Origin: Streptomonospora litoralis
GTDB taxonomy: Bacteria; Actinomycetota; Actinomycetes; Streptosporangiales; Streptosporangiaceae
Direction of reading: 5' to 3'
Assembly: GCF_004323735.1 (NCBI RefSeq)
Contig: NZ_CP036455.1
Span: 3,839,101 to 3,903,100 of the forward strand
DNA: 64,000 bases
Numbering within the stretch: position 1 is the first letter of the stretch; every line of letters starts with the position of its first letter. A program made the translations under genes and the position numbers. The notes beneath the pieces were generated by a model. The model ran no database searches, was not told the DNA's origin, and saw only the letters and a list, made by a program, of their open reading frames with translations. Positions 42,432 through 52,550 of this stretch are shown one piece after another.

Positions 42432-43130
42432 TCAGCGCCCCGGGATATCGCCGAGGAACGGGTTGGTCGCGCGTTCCCGGGCGATGGTGGTGCGGGGGCC
42501 GTGGCCGGGCAGGACGGCGGTGTCGTCGGGCCAGTCGCGGCAGATGCGCTCCAGGCTGCGCATGATCTCGGCGTGGTCTCCGCCGGGGAAGTCGGTGCGT
42601 CCGATCGAGCCGGCGAAGAGCAGGTCGCCGGTGAACAGCACCGCCTCGCCGTCGTCGGCGCCGGGCGCCAGGGCGTAGCAGACCGAACCGGGCGTGTGGC
42701 CGGGCACATGCTCGACGGAGAACCGCAGACCGGCCACCTCCAGGGCCTCGCCGCCGGCGAGCTCCCGCAGGTCGTCGGGCTCCTCCAGGGCCGCCTGGCC
42801 CAGCAGGGCCGACAGCTGGGCCGCCAGGCCGGGGTCCAGACCCTTGGCGGGGTCGCTGAGCAGCGGGCGGTCGGCGCCGTGCACGTAGACCGGGACGCCG
42901 TGGGCGCGGGCGACCTCGGTCGCCGACCAGACGTGGTCGAAGTGGCCGTGGGTCAGCAGCACCGCGGCCGGAACCAGCCCTTCCTCGGCGACGCGGCTCG
43001 CGATCTCCGCGGCGGCGTCCTGTCCGGGGTCGACGATCACACACTCCGCCCGGTGCTCCGCGGCCGCGGCGACGGTGACTATGTAGCAGTTCGCGGCGAG
43101 CGGCCCTGCGGGAAAAGCGGAGATGGACAC
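42432..43130 (-). CDS. metallo-beta-lactamase-fold hydrolase (glyoxalase II-like)
   Basis: 232 residues. Metal motif LTHGHFDHVWS (HxHxDH, about residues 61-71), further ligands in VEHVPGHTPGSVCY and FTGDLLFAGSIGRTD and the C-terminal histidine in VLPGHGPRTT. These features fit glyoxalase II-like hydrolases of thioesters or related substrates. GTG start at 43130. In other actinobacteria it lies next to hisS and near relA; here aspS follows after 172 bases and hisS is absent. Confidence 0.85.
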   Translation of the reverse strand: MSISAFPAGPLAANCYIVTVAAAAEHRAECVIVDPGQDAAAEIASRVAEEGLVPAAVLLTHGHFDHVWSATEVARAHGVPVYVHGADRPLLSDPAKGLDPGLAAQLSALLGQAALEEPDDLRELAGGEALEVAGLRFSVEHVPGHTPGSVCYALAPGADDGEAVLFTGDLLFAGSIGRTDFPGGDHAEIMRSLERICRDWPDDTAVLPGHGPRTTIARERATNPFLGDIPGR

Positions 43131-43549
43131 GGTTCGCGCTGACTTCCTCTCGGTGATCGGCCACGGGCTCGAACAGGGCGGTCGCCGGCAGCGCCCGCAC
43201 TTACGAGCCTACCGAGGTGCACAGGCCGCGGCGACCGGGATTCCGGGCCTTCATCGGGCACGTCGTGCCGACACATCACCATTCGATCACCGCAATACGC
43301 GCGGCTCTTTGCCAAACGCCCCGTCAGTGTCATATTGGTCGCGTCGCACCGTCCGGTGTGTCCGGGCGGCATGCCTCGATGCGGCGATCGGCCGCTGATG
43401 TGCGACGACGCCGACAGGAGGCGGACGGTATCCGGTGAGGTGTGCGGATATCGTGCATAGTCACGGCGGTTCACACCGGTTCCGCGGAGCGGCCGCCGGA
43501 CCACCCGGACCTGGCCGCAGCGCCAGGCTCATGATTGCTGGAGGACACG
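43131..43549. other. divergent intergenic region
   Basis: 419 bases between the hydrolase (minus) and the DUF349 gene (plus). A possible plus-strand promoter is TTGCCA (43309-43314), 16 bases, CATATT (43331-43336). A cyclophilin gene is often found here in relatives; none is present. No coding sequence is supportable. Confidence 0.4.
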
Positions 43550-44782
43550 GTGACCACGGACCCCTGGGGCCGCGTTGACGACGACGGCACGGTCTACGTG
43601 CGCACGAGCGAGGGCGAGCGCGTCGTCGGATCGTGGCAGGCGGGCGCGCCCGAGGAGGCCCTCGCGTTCTTCCGCCGCAAGTACGACGCCCTGGTGACCG
43701 AGGTCGAGCTGCTGGAGAAGCGGCTGCGCACCACCGACCTGTCGGCCTCGCAGGCGCTGTCGAGCGTGGAGAAGCTGCGCACCGCGGTGCACGAGGCCAA
43801 CGCCGTCGGCGACCTGGACGCTCTGGCGCGGCGGCTGGACTCCCTCACCGAGCAGGCCGAGGAGCGCCGGGTAGAGCAGAAGCAGGCCCAGGAGCAGGCG
43901 CGCACCGAGGCCCGCGAGGTCAAAGAGCGCATCGTCGCCGAGGCCGAGCGGGTCGCCGCCGAGACGACGCACTGGAAGTCGGGCGGCGAGCGGATGCGCC
44001 AGCTGATCGACGAGTGGAAGGCGGCGCCGCGCACCGACCGGCCCACCGAGCAGGCGCTGTGGAAGCGGATGTCGGCGGCGCGCAACTCCTTCTCCAAGCG
44101 CCGCAAAGCCTACTTCGCCGGCCTGGACCAGCAGCGCGAGCAGGTGCGCCAGGAGAAGGAAGGCATCGTCACCGAGGCCGAGTCGCTGGCCGACTCCACC
44201 GACTGGGGCCCCACCGCCGGGCGCTACCGCGACCTGATGCAGCGGTGGAAGGCCAGCGGCCGCGCCGACCGCGCCAGCGAGGACCAGCTCTGGTCGCGCT
44301 TCAAGGCGGCGCAGGACCGGTTCTTCCAGGCGCGCAACGCCGCCTTCGCCGAGCGCGACGCCGAACTGCGGGTCAACGCCGAGGCCAAGGAGCGCATCCT
44401 GGAGGACGCCCGCAAGGAGCTGGCCGACATCGCCGACCCGCGCCAGGCTCGCGCGCGGCTGCGCGATTTCCAGGATGCTTGGGAGGACGCCGGCCCGCTG
44501 CCGCGCGACGAGCGCGACCGGTTGGAAGGCGCGTTCCGCAAGCTTGAGGACGGCATCCGCCGGGCCGAGGACCACGAATGGCAGCGCACCAACCCGGAGG
44601 GGCGGGCCCGCGCCGAGGCCACGGCCACCAGGCTGCGCGACTCGATCGCCCAGCTCGAAAGCGACCTGGAGCACGCCAAGGCGCGCGGCAACGAGCGCAG
44701 GGTCCGCGAGATCGAGGAGGCGCTGACCGCGCGGCGCTCCTGGCTGGACGAGGCGGAGAAGGCGCTCGACGAGATGAGCTGA
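43550..44782 (+). CDS. DUF349 coiled-coil protein
   Basis: 410 residues, almost entirely helical, with repeated DUF349 units (W-x-x-A-x-R-x-DRxxEDxLWxRFxxAxDxFF pattern; TDRPTEQALWKRMSAARNSF, then DRASEDQLWSRFKAAQDRFF) and a long charged coiled coil. The start is the GTG at 43550, because GGAGG lies five bases upstream (43540-43544). Actinomycetes usually carry it next to relA. Function is not established. The gene faces the cupin gene, with palindromes between them. Confidence 0.88.
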   Translation: MTTDPWGRVDDDGTVYVRTSEGERVVGSWQAGAPEEALAFFRRKYDALVTEVELLEKRLRTTDLSASQALSSVEKLRTAVHEANAVGDLDALARRLDSLTEQAEERRVEQKQAQEQARTEAREVKERIVAEAERVAAETTHWKSGGERMRQLIDEWKAAPRTDRPTEQALWKRMSAARNSFSKRRKAYFAGLDQQREQVRQEKEGIVTEAESLADSTDWGPTAGRYRDLMQRWKASGRADRASEDQLWSRFKAAQDRFFQARNAAFAERDAELRVNAEAKERILEDARKELADIADPRQARARLRDFQDAWEDAGPLPRDERDRLEGAFRKLEDGIRRAEDHEWQRTNPEGRARAEATATRLRDSIAQLESDLEHAKARGNERRVREIEEALTARRSWLDEAEKALDEMS

Positions 44783-44800
44783 CCCGGCGCGCCTTCGAAT

Positions 44801-44824
44801 CCGAGCCGCCGGCCGGCGGCTCGG
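44801..44824. terminator. 24-base perfect palindrome (bidirectional terminator candidate)
   Basis: CCGAGCCGCCGG followed directly by its complement, 18 bases after the DUF349 stop and before the convergent cupin gene. Position between converging genes supports termination on both strands. Confidence 0.55.
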
Positions 44825-44842
44825 ACCGTCGGAGCATCCGCT

Positions 44843-44889
44843 GGTTCGGCGGGGGTGCCCGGATCCGCCCGGGGCAGCTCCGCCGAACC
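44843..44889. terminator. long imperfect hairpin between convergent genes
   Basis: Outer arms GGTTCGGCGG and CCGCCGAACC are perfect; an inner stem (TGCCCGG with CCGGGGCA) extends it with small bulges. Together with the adjacent palindrome it forms a double hairpin between the DUF349 and cupin genes. Confidence 0.45.
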
Positions 44890-44973
44890 ATGCGCGGCCC
44901 CGCCGCCACGGAAGATCGCGATAATCGGGCCGCCTGCGCGCAGCCGCTCCGCACGGACTACCGTCGACCGGTC

Positions 44974-45306
44974 TCAGCCGATCTTGGCCACCGTGAGGAC
45001 CACCGCGCAGTCCTCCAGCGCCTCCAGGGAGTGAGCCTTGGGCGGCACCACCAGCAGGTCGTTGGTGCGGCCCTCCCACCTGTCCTCGTCGGCGTCGAGC
45101 CGCACGCGGCCGCGCAGCACCAGCACGGTCGCCTCGCCGGGGTTGGGGTGCTCGGAGAGGGAGTTGCCCCGGGTCAGGGCGATCAGCGTCTGGCGGAGGG
45201 TGTGCTCGTGGCCTCCGTAGAAGGTCTCGGAGCTGCGGCCGGCCGAGGCGGCCGCCGCCGTCTCCATGTGCTTGCGTGCCAGAGCGTCCAGCGAGAACTT
45301 GTTCAT
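44974..45306 (-). CDS. cupin-domain protein
   Basis: 110-residue small cupin. Single conserved barrel: LIALTRGNSLSEHPNPGEATVLVLRGRVRL, with histidine and glutamate as possible metal ligands, and the second motif in LLVVPPKAHSLEALEDC. ATG at 45306 (MNKFSLDALARKH) chosen as family-like start. Converges with the DUF349 gene and lies downstream of relA, 73 bases away. Ligand unknown; similar proteins occur near stress genes. Confidence 0.8.
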   Translation of the reverse strand: MNKFSLDALARKHMETAAAASAGRSSETFYGGHEHTLRQTLIALTRGNSLSEHPNPGEATVLVLRGRVRLDADEDRWEGRTNDLLVVPPKAHSLEALEDCAVVLTVAKIG

Positions 45307-45379
45307 GCCTGCAGTCTGACCATTCGGCCGCGCCTCACACACGAGAAACGCCGCGCGGTCCGCGTCGGCGTGCGGCGCC

Positions 45380-47827
45380 TCAGTTCTTCATCCGGTAGAC
45401 GTCGTACACGCCGTCGACGCCGCGGACCGCCTTGAGAACGTGGCCGAGGTGGGTGGGGTCGGCCATCTCGAAGGTGAACCTGCTCAGCGCGACGCGGTCG
45501 CGGCTGGTCTGCACGGTGGCCGAGAGGATGTTGACGTGCTGGTCGGAGAGCACGCGGGTGATGTCGGACAGCAGCCGCGACCGGTCCAGCGCCTCGACCT
45601 GCAGCGCCACCAGGAACATGGAGTCCTCGGTGGGCTGCCACTCCACGTCCACCATTCGCTCTTTGTCCAGCGCGCGGGTGTTGACGCAGTCGCTGCGGTG
45701 CACCGAGACGCCGTTGCCCCGGGTGACGAAGCCGACGATGTCGTCGCCGGGGACGGGCGTACAGCACTTCGACAGCCGCACCCACACATCGGGGTCGCCC
45801 TCGACCACCACGCCGGGGTTGCCCGCCGGGCGCGGCCGGGGCCGGGCGCGGGTGGGCAGCGAGGACTCGGCGATGTCCTCCTCGGCGCTCTCGATGCCGC
45901 CCAGAGAGTCGACGAGCTTCTGCACCACGTTCTGCGGACCGATGCGGCCCTCGCCCACCGCGGCGTAGAGCGCGTCGACGTCGCCGTAGCGCAGGTCGCG
46001 CGCCAGCGCGATCAGCGCCTCGCCGCTGAACAGGCGCTTTATCGGCAGTTCCTGCTTGCGCATGACGCGCGCGATGGCGTCCTTGCCCTGCTCGATGGCC
46101 TGCTCGCGGCGCTCCTTGGTGAACCACTGGCGGATCTTGTTGCGGGCGCGGGCGCTCTTGACGAACTGCAGCCAGTCGCGGCTCGGCCCGGCATCGGCGG
46201 CCTTGGAGGTGAGGATCTCGACGGTCTCGCCGTTGTGCAGCTCGCTCTCCAGCGACACGAGCCGGCCGTTGACCCGGCCGCCCACGGTGCGGTGGCCCAC
46301 CTCGGTGTGCACGGCGTAGGCGAAGTCGACGGGGGTCGCCCCCTGCGGCAGCGCGATGGCGTCGCCCTGGGGGGTGAAGACGAAGACCTCCTGCACCGAC
46401 AGGTCGAAGCGCAGCGCCTCCAGGAACTCGCCGGGGTCCTTGGTCTCCTGCTGCCAGTCGATGAGCTGGCGCAGCCACGCCATGTCGGCGGTGCCCTTGG
46501 ACTTGCCGCCCTCCTTCGCGGCGGCCCGCTCCTCCTTGTACTTCCAGTGCGCGGCGATCCCGTACTCGGCCCGGCGGTGCATGGCCCGGGTGCGGATCTG
46601 CAGCTCCACGGGGTTGCCGGAGGGGCCGATCACGGTCGTGTGCAGCGACTGGTACATGTTGAACTTGGGCATCGCGATGTAGTCCTTGAACCGTCCGGGG
46701 ACGGGATTCCACCGCGCGTGGATCGTGCCCAGGGCCGCGTAGCAGTCGCGGACGCTGTCGACGAGCACCCGCACCGCGACGAGGTCGTAGATCTCGTCGA
46801 AGCCGCAGTTGCGGGCGATCATCTTCTGATAGATCGAGTAGTAGTGCTTGGGTCGGCCACGCACCGTGGCCTTGAGCTTGGCCTCGCGCAGGTCGGCCGA
46901 GACCGCCTCGATGACGTCCTGCAGGTAGACGTCGCGCCGGGGCGCGCGCTCGGAGACCAGGCGGGCGATCTCGTCGAACCGCTTGGGGTAGAGCGTGGCG
47001 AACGCGAGGTCCTCCAGCTCCCACTTGATGGTGTTCATGCCGAGCCGGTGCGCGAGCGGCGCGAAGATCTCCAGGGTTTCGCGGGCCTTCTTCTCGCGCT
47101 TGTTCTGGGGCAGATAGCGCAGCGTGCGCATGTTGTGCAGCCGGTCGCACAGCTTGATGACCAGGACCTTGATGTCCCGGGACATGGCGACGACCATCTT
47201 GCGCACGGTCTCGGCCTGGGTGGCCTCGCCGTACTTGACCTTGTCCAGCTTGGTGACGCCGTCGACGAGTTCGGCGATCTCGTCGCCGAACTCCTCGCGC
47301 AACCGGTCGAGGGTGTAGCTGGTGTCCTCGACGGTGTCGTGCAGCAGCGCCGCGGCCAGGGTGGGCTCCTGCATGCCCAGCTCGGCCAGGATGGTGGCCA
47401 CGGCGAGGGGGTGGGTGATGTAGGGGTCCCCGCTCTTGCGCTTCTGGTCGCGGTGGTGGTGGGCCGCGACCTCGTAGGCGCGCTCGATGAGCCGGACGTC
47501 GACCTTGGGATGGGTCGCCCGGACGGTCTTGATCAGTGGTTCGAGGACCGGGTTCATGGATACCCCCCGCTGGGCACCGAGGCGTGCGAGTCTGCGGCGG
47601 ACCCGCACGCTGGACGACGGGCTGGACCGGGGCGGGGAGGCGCTGGGGCGGTCGGCGCCGGAGTCCGCACCCGCTTCGGAGGGGGCTCCGGGTTTACTCG
47701 GGTCGTCGGCTTGTGCGGCGGGCGGCGCGGGCGTATGCGCGCCGCCGGAAGGCTCCTGCCCGCTCGGGGAGGACCCGCGCAGAGCGGAGGCGGAGGCCGC
47801 CTCGGCCGATACCGCGTCACCTGCCAT
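45380..47827 (-). CDS. relA: bifunctional (p)ppGpp synthetase/hydrolase Rel
   Basis: 815 residues. N-terminal extension of ~120 disordered residues, then the HD hydrolase domain (HDTVED, ~164), synthetase domain ([35 protein letters not shown], ~396), TGS ([29 protein letters not shown]), zinc-finger region and C-terminal ACT domain. The RxKD form and intact HD site point to an enzyme that both makes and degrades the alarmone. The ATG at 47827 was chosen because GGGAGG lies seven bases upstream; an in-frame TTG at 47968 is less likely. Downstream of apt in the usual order. Confidence 0.95.
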   Translation of the reverse strand: MAGDAVSAEAASASALRGSSPSGQEPSGGAHTPAPPAAQADDPSKPGAPSEAGADSGADRPSASPPRSSPSSSVRVRRRLARLGAQRGVSMNPVLEPLIKTVRATHPKVDVRLIERAYEVAAHHHRDQKRKSGDPYITHPLAVATILAELGMQEPTLAAALLHDTVEDTSYTLDRLREEFGDEIAELVDGVTKLDKVKYGEATQAETVRKMVVAMSRDIKVLVIKLCDRLHNMRTLRYLPQNKREKKARETLEIFAPLAHRLGMNTIKWELEDLAFATLYPKRFDEIARLVSERAPRRDVYLQDVIEAVSADLREAKLKATVRGRPKHYYSIYQKMIARNCGFDEIYDLVAVRVLVDSVRDCYAALGTIHARWNPVPGRFKDYIAMPKFNMYQSLHTTVIGPSGNPVELQIRTRAMHRRAEYGIAAHWKYKEERAAAKEGGKSKGTADMAWLRQLIDWQQETKDPGEFLEALRFDLSVQEVFVFTPQGDAIALPQGATPVDFAYAVHTEVGHRTVGGRVNGRLVSLESELHNGETVEILTSKAADAGPSRDWLQFVKSARARNKIRQWFTKERREQAIEQGKDAIARVMRKQELPIKRLFSGEALIALARDLRYGDVDALYAAVGEGRIGPQNVVQKLVDSLGGIESAEEDIAESSLPTRARPRPRPAGNPGVVVEGDPDVWVRLSKCCTPVPGDDIVGFVTRGNGVSVHRSDCVNTRALDKERMVDVEWQPTEDSMFLVALQVEALDRSRLLSDITRVLSDQHVNILSATVQTSRDRVALSRFTFEMADPTHLGHVLKAVRGVDGVYDVYRMKN

Positions 47828-48078
47828 GGACATCCCTCCCGCGGCTCCCCCGGGGACCGGGCCCGTTCCCCGTGTGCGGGAAGGGTGCCGCGCCGCGACG
47901 GTGGTCTCCGTCGCGGGGCCCTCCGGGTCGACGTCTGCGTCGTAAACGTCAGGTGTCACCTGTACCAACGCGTCGCCGCAGCTCCGTTATGCCCGCGAGT
48001 CTACTTCCGCTTGGGGGCGGTCTTCGCATGTCAGGGCGCAGGGAGAGGGTCCAGGGCGAGGGCCCGGACACCGGCTCT

Positions 48079-48609
48079 CTAGAGCACGGCCAGCGCGTGC
48101 GGCTCCACGTCGGTCAGCTTCCGCCGGCCCTGGAGGAAGCCGAGTTCCACGAGGACCGAGAATCCCAAGACCGTACCACCCGCCTTGTCCACCAGTTCCA
48201 CCGCGGCCCGTGCAGTACCGCCGGTGGCGAGGACGTCGTCGACGATGAGGACGCGGCTGCCGGGACTGACGGCGTCGGCGTGCATCTCGACCGTCGCGGA
48301 GCCGTATTCCAGATCATAGGAGGCGCGGTGGGTCTCGCGCGGCAGTTTCCCGGCTTTGCGCACGGGGACGAACCCGGCGCCGAGCTCCAGCGCGACGGGA
48401 GCGCCGAGGATGAACCCGCGGGCCTCCAGGCCGAGGACGGCGTCGACGGCGCCCTTCTCGTAGCGGCCGGCGATCTCGTCGACCACGGCCCGCAACGAGG
48501 CGGGCTCGGCCAGCAGCGGAGTGATGTCCTTGAAGACCACCCCCTCTTCGGGGAAGTCGGGGACATCGCGCAGGCCGGCCTTGATCAGGCCGCTCAGGTC
48601 AGCGGACAT
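48079..48609 (-). CDS. apt: adenine phosphoribosyltransferase
   Basis: 176 residues; converts adenine and PRPP to AMP in purine salvage. The PRPP-binding motif is VLIVDDVLATGGTARAAVEL (about 120-139), with the N-terminal VPDFPEEGVVFKDITPLL and GLEARGFILGAPVA typical. ATG start at 48609. In other actinobacteria secD-secF separates it from yajC; here only 180 bases do. Confidence 0.96.
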   Translation of the reverse strand: MSADLSGLIKAGLRDVPDFPEEGVVFKDITPLLAEPASLRAVVDEIAGRYEKGAVDAVLGLEARGFILGAPVALELGAGFVPVRKAGKLPRETHRASYDLEYGSATVEMHADAVSPGSRVLIVDDVLATGGTARAAVELVDKAGGTVLGFSVLVELGFLQGRRKLTDVEPHALAVL

Positions 48610-48789
48610 GGTGGAGGGGTCCTCGTCTTCGTCGCGGGCTCGGGGAAGGATCGGGCAGCCGGGCCGGGCAGGTGCTCGGCCCGCCGACCGGCGTCCGCGG
48701 GCGCGCGGAGGCGGCGCGGGACATGCGACCGCGGCGGACCCGCATCGGGCCCGTCTCGCCGGTGTCCGGCCCCTGCCCGGGGCAAGCCC

Positions 48790-49185
48790 CTACTTGGAGC
48801 CGTCGTCCTTGTCGTCCTTGCCGGGGAAGTCGGGGCGGTCCTCCACCGGGGTGTCGTCCTTCATGCTGTCGGGCCGCTGGATGTCGCCGACGCCCGCCTT
48901 GAGCATCCGGATGCGCGTTCCCGGGGAGATCTCCAGCTCGACCTCGCTGTCGCGCACCTCCACGACGGTGGCGTAGAAGCCCGCCTTGGTGAGCACCTCG
49001 ACACCCGGCTGCAGTTCGCTCTGCATCCGGGTCTCCTGCTGCTTGCGCTTCTGCTGCGGGCGCAGGATCAGCAGCCAGAAGACCAGCGCGATGAGCACGA
49101 ACGGCAGGAGCATCCCGAGGAGCCCACCGGATCCTTGGGCGCCCTCGGCCAAAATAGTCTGGGCCAGCACGGGGTGTCCTTCCAT
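48790..49185 (-). CDS. yajC: preprotein translocase subunit YajC
   Basis: 131 residues. One transmembrane helix (MLLPFVLIALVFWLLIL) followed by RPQQKRKQQETRMQ and a cytoplasmic domain with LQPGVEVLTKAGFYATVVEV, the YajC signature, and an acidic C-terminus (KDDKDD). ATG at 49185. YajC associates with the SecDF-YajC complex, but no secD or secF lies next to it here. Upstream genes are ruvB-ruvA-ruvC, as usual. Confidence 0.94.
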   Translation of the reverse strand: MEGHPVLAQTILAEGAQGSGGLLGMLLPFVLIALVFWLLILRPQQKRKQQETRMQSELQPGVEVLTKAGFYATVVEVRDSEVELEISPGTRIRMLKAGVGDIQRPDSMKDDTPVEDRPDFPGKDDKDDGSK

Positions 49186-49435
49186 AGATTGTTCCGACCT
49201 TCGCGGCCGCGCCGGAACCTGTGGCGGGCCGTGTTCGCGGCACCTGCCGCCGCAGGTCAACGCGCGAACGGGGGCGCGTGTTCCGCCCGAACGCGATCCG
49301 GCCTGCATCGTTGCCGTTTCGCAAGGTCCGGCCTCCAGTTTACCTACCGGGTACCGGAAAGCGGCCGCACGCCGACGGCGGTGTCGCCGCCGGTAGGAGC
49401 GCATCCCGTGCGGCTTTCGGCGGCTCGCCGGAGGT

Positions 49436-50524
49436 TCAAGGCGTCTTGCCGGCGCCCCCGGCCCCGGCCGTGCCGGTGGCGGCGCTGTCCGCGGCCGCGG
49501 CCGCGCCGAAGGCGGCGTCGGGCGGCGGGGCCAGACCCAGGTGGGCCCAGGCGTCGGGGGTGGCGACGCGCCCGCGCGGCGTGCGGGCGACGAGCCCCGA
49601 GCGCACCAGGAACGGCTCGGCGACCACCTCGACGGTCTCGGGTTCCTCCCCCACCGCTACGGCAAGGGTCGACAACCCCACCGGGCCCCCGCGGAACTTG
49701 CCGCACAGCGCCTCCAGCACCCCGCGGTCCAGCCGGTCCAGCCCGTGGCCGTCCACCTCGAACAGCGTCAGCGCCGACCGGGCGGTCTCGCGGGTGAGGC
49801 GTCCGTCGCCGTGCACCTCGGCGTAGTCGCGCACCCGCCGCAGCAGCCGGTTGGCGATGCGCGGGGTACCGCGGGAGCGGCCGGCGATCTCGGCGGCTGC
49901 GTTGGCGTCGACCTCCACCCCCAGCAGACCGGCGGATCTGTGCAGGATCAGCTCCAAATCGGCGGCGGCGTAGAAGTCCATGTGGCCGGTGAAGCCGAAG
50001 CGGTCGCGCAGCGGAGCCTGCAGCAGCCCCGCCCGGGTGGTGGCGCCGACCATGGTGAACGGCGCGATGTCCAACGGGACCGCGGTGGCGCCCGGACCCT
50101 TGCCGACCATCACATCGACCCGGAAGTCCTCCATGGCGACGTAGAGCATCTCCTCGGCGGGCCGCGCCATCCGGTGGATCTCGTCCAGGAACAGCACCTC
50201 GCCCTCCTGCAGGGTCGACAGCACCGCCGCGAGGTCGCCGGAGCGCTCGATGGCCGGGCCGGAGCTGATGCGCAGCGGCGCACCCAACTCGGCCGCGATG
50301 ATCATGGCCAGGGTGGTCTTGCCCAGGCCGGGACCGCCCGACAGCAGCACGTGGTCGGGCGCCCGGCCGCGCCGCTGGGCGCCGCGCAGCACCAGCGACA
50401 ACTGCTCGCGGACCCGCTCTTGGCCGACGAAGTCCTCCAGGCGCCGCGGGCGCAGGGCACCTTCGAGGGCACGTTCGTCCAGGTCGGCCTCAGCGGAGAC
50501 GGCGTCTCGCTCGTAGTCGCTCAT
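49436..50524 (-). CDS. ruvB: Holliday junction helicase RuvB
   Basis: 362-residue AAA+ motor of the RuvAB branch-migration complex. Walker [17 protein letters not shown] (~62), Walker B in [10 protein letters not shown], sensor 1 [10 protein letters not shown] and a winged-helix C-terminal domain. ATG at 50524; the gene starts 19 bases after ruvA ends. The last ~25 residues are Ala/Gly-rich, an extension common in actinomycetes. Confidence 0.97.
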   Translation of the reverse strand: MSDYERDAVSAEADLDERALEGALRPRRLEDFVGQERVREQLSLVLRGAQRRGRAPDHVLLSGGPGLGKTTLAMIIAAELGAPLRISSGPAIERSGDLAAVLSTLQEGEVLFLDEIHRMARPAEEMLYVAMEDFRVDVMVGKGPGATAVPLDIAPFTMVGATTRAGLLQAPLRDRFGFTGHMDFYAAADLELILHRSAGLLGVEVDANAAAEIAGRSRGTPRIANRLLRRVRDYAEVHGDGRLTRETARSALTLFEVDGHGLDRLDRGVLEALCGKFRGGPVGLSTLAVAVGEEPETVEVVAEPFLVRSGLVARTPRGRVATPDAWAHLGLAPPPDAAFGAAAAADSAATGTAGAGGAGKTP

Positions 50525-50543
50525 GGTCCTATGCTCCTACGCG

Positions 50544-51152
50544 CTACGCCCTGCTCAGCCTGCGCAGGGCGCTGCGCAGCAGCAGGGACACGTCGGGGGC
50601 CTCGGCCGCTTCGGGGGCGACGGCGTCGGCGGCGGCCTCGGCGTCCTTGGTCGACCAGCCCAGGTTGACCAGGCCCGACACCACCTGGGGGCGCCACGGC
50701 GCATCCTGGCCGGGGGTCGGGTACTCGGCGACGGCCGGGTCGGCGGCCGGGGGCGGGCCGAGCTTGTCGCGCAGCTCCAGGGCGATGCGCTGGGCGCCTT
50801 TGGGTCCGATGCCGGGGACGCGGGTCAGTGCGGCGGTGTCCTCGGCGGCGACGGCCGCGCGCAGCGCATCGGGGGTGTGCACCGCCAGCATGCCCAGCGC
50901 CAGCCGGGGGCCGACCCCGCCGGCCTGCTGCAGGCGTTCGAACACGTCGCGCTCGTCGTCGTCGGCGAACCCGTACAGCGTCAGCGATTCCTCGCGCACG
51001 ACCAGCGAGGTGGAGACCGTGGCCTGCTCCCCCACGCGGAGCCCGGCGAGGGTGGCCGGGGTGCACTGGAGGGTCATGCCGACGCCGCCCACCTCGATCA
51101 CGGCGGTGCCGCCGGTGCGGGCGGCCACCCGGCCGCTGAGGAACGCGATCAC
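50544..51152 (-). CDS. ruvA: Holliday junction protein RuvA
   Basis: 202 residues. Binds four-way junctions and loads RuvB. N-terminal OB fold (VIAFLSGRVAARTGGTAVIEV), two helix-hairpin-helix motifs (LQQAGGVGPRLALGML and LTRVPGIGPKGAQRIALEL), and a C-terminal RuvB-contacting domain (VVSGLVNLGWSTKDAEAAADAV). GTG at 51152, seven bases after the ruvC stop. Confidence 0.96.
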   Translation of the reverse strand: MIAFLSGRVAARTGGTAVIEVGGVGMTLQCTPATLAGLRVGEQATVSTSLVVREESLTLYGFADDDERDVFERLQQAGGVGPRLALGMLAVHTPDALRAAVAAEDTAALTRVPGIGPKGAQRIALELRDKLGPPPAADPAVAEYPTPGQDAPWRPQVVSGLVNLGWSTKDAEAAADAVAPEAAEAPDVSLLLRSALRRLSRA

Positions 51153-51159
51153 CTCGGGG

Positions 51160-51738
51160 TCACCTTCCGTGGGGGTCGGGGGTCCGGCGGGCCTGGCGCG
51201 CCAGCTCGACCTTGCGGGCGAAGTCCTGCTGGGCCTGGGCGACGCGGGCCTGGGCCCCGCCGCGCCAGATGTGGCAGATGGCCAGGGCGACGGCGTCGGC
51301 GGCGTCGGCGGGCTTGGGCGGGGCGTCCAGCCGCAGCAGCCGGGCGACCATGGCCTGCACCTGCGCCTTGTCGGCGCGGCCGCTGCCGGTGATGGCGGCC
51401 TTGGCCTCGCTGGGGGTGTGCAGCGCCACGGGCAGCCCGCGCCGCGCCGCGCAGGCGATGGCCACAGCGCCGGCCTGGGCGGTGCCCATGACGGTGCTGA
51501 CGTTGTGCTGGGCGAAGACCCGCTCGACGGCCACGGCCTCGGGGGCGTGGTCGTCGAGCCAGCTCTCGACACCGCGCTCGATGCCCAGCAGCCGCTCGGC
51601 GAGGTCGCTGCCGGGGGCGGTGCGCACCACCCCCGATGCGGCCAGCGACAGCGGGCGCCCGACGGAGCCGTCGACGACTCCCAGGCCGCACCGGGTGAGC
51701 CCCGGATCGACTCCCATGACTCGCACGCCGCTTTTCAC
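51160..51738 (-). CDS. ruvC: crossover junction endonuclease RuvC
   Basis: 192-residue Holliday-junction resolvase. RNase H fold with the first catalytic Asp in [18 protein letters not shown], Glu in [20 protein letters not shown] and later acidic residues in [19 protein letters not shown] at 51738; another in-frame GTG at 51726 is possible. It begins the ruvC-ruvA-ruvB-yajC unit. Confidence 0.96.
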   Translation of the reverse strand: MKSGVRVMGVDPGLTRCGLGVVDGSVGRPLSLAASGVVRTAPGSDLAERLLGIERGVESWLDDHAPEAVAVERVFAQHNVSTVMGTAQAGAVAIACAARRGLPVALHTPSEAKAAITGSGRADKAQVQAMVARLLRLDAPPKPADAADAVALAICHIWRGGAQARVAQAQQDFARKVELARQARRTPDPHGR

Positions 51739-51821
51739 CTCACCTCGAACGCCCGTTCGCAGGCTCCGAGCCTACCGGGAAGCACCGACACTCCTCTCGC
51801 CCGCCTCCGGCGCGTTGGCGG

Positions 51822-52337
51822 TCACATGCCGTTGCGGGAGCGGATCGCGGTGAGGTCCTCGCTGATGCGGAACAGCACGATCAGCACTTCCAGACCCACC
51901 CGGGTGAGCAGCACGGCGACTGCGCCGCCGACCAGGGAGGCCAGCAGGGTGAGCAGGCCGGTCAGCGGGCTGAACCCCATGGCGCCGAAGGCCGTGACGA
52001 CACCGCTGAGGGTGAAGATGGCGATCAGCACCAGCCAGAGGATGAACAGGACCTTGATGATCCGGGTGGTGACGAAGCTGCGGAAACGGAAGTCGAACAG
52101 CGTGGCGAAGAAGCCCGGGGCGGGGGGCGGCGCGGCGGGTCCGGGTGCGCCGCCGTAGGGCTGCTGGGGCGGTTGCTGCGGCGGCTGCTGGGGCCCGGTG
52201 TAGCCGGGGGCGGGCTGCGGGCCCGGCTGCCCGGGCCCGGGCTGGGAGCCCGGATAGCCCGAGGGACCGCTGTAGCCGGGCTGTTCGGGCTGGTCGGAGC
52301 GGCCGTGCTCGTAGGGGTTCTCGCCGGGGGGATTCAT
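51822..52337 (-). CDS. DUF4282 membrane protein
   Basis: 171 residues. N-terminal ~75 residues are Pro/Gly/Gln-rich with QQPPQQPPQQPYG repeats, then the DUF4282 core GFFATLFDFRFRSFVTTRII with two hydrophobic segments (VLFILWLVLIAIFTLSGVV and LLTLLASLVGGAVAVLL). ATG at 52337 has GGAAGG six bases upstream. It lies between yebC and ruvC, and the gene is likely its own unit. Function unknown; the type is widespread in actinomycetes. Confidence 0.82.
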   Translation of the reverse strand: MNPPGENPYEHGRSDQPEQPGYSGPSGYPGSQPGPGQPGPQPAPGYTGPQQPPQQPPQQPYGGAPGPAAPPPAPGFFATLFDFRFRSFVTTRIIKVLFILWLVLIAIFTLSGVVTAFGAMGFSPLTGLLTLLASLVGGAVAVLLTRVGLEVLIVLFRISEDLTAIRSRNGM

Positions 52338-52550
52338 GGACGTCCTTCCTGAACGCAAGCGCGGGTGCAGACTGCTCGGCGAGTGGCAACACTACCGCGC
52401 ACCCGCGCTGCGCGGCGCTGGAGAAGTCGGCGCCGCGCATGCCCGGCACCCGGCGCAGCCGCGGGCCACCGGGCGCAAACGCCGCACGCCCCGCGTCCGG
52501 AATCCGGCGGCGGGGCGTGCGGCGATGGTGGGCGCGGATTCGCGCGGTTG

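Noticed and set aside
43529-45079. 516-codon frame opposite the DUF349 gene
   Set aside because: Antisense shadow with low-complexity Leu/Gly/Ala composition and no ribosome site.
47828-47968. N-terminal extension of relA from TTG at 47968
   Set aside because: No ribosome site there; the ATG at 47827 has GGGAGG at proper distance. Kept only as an alternative.
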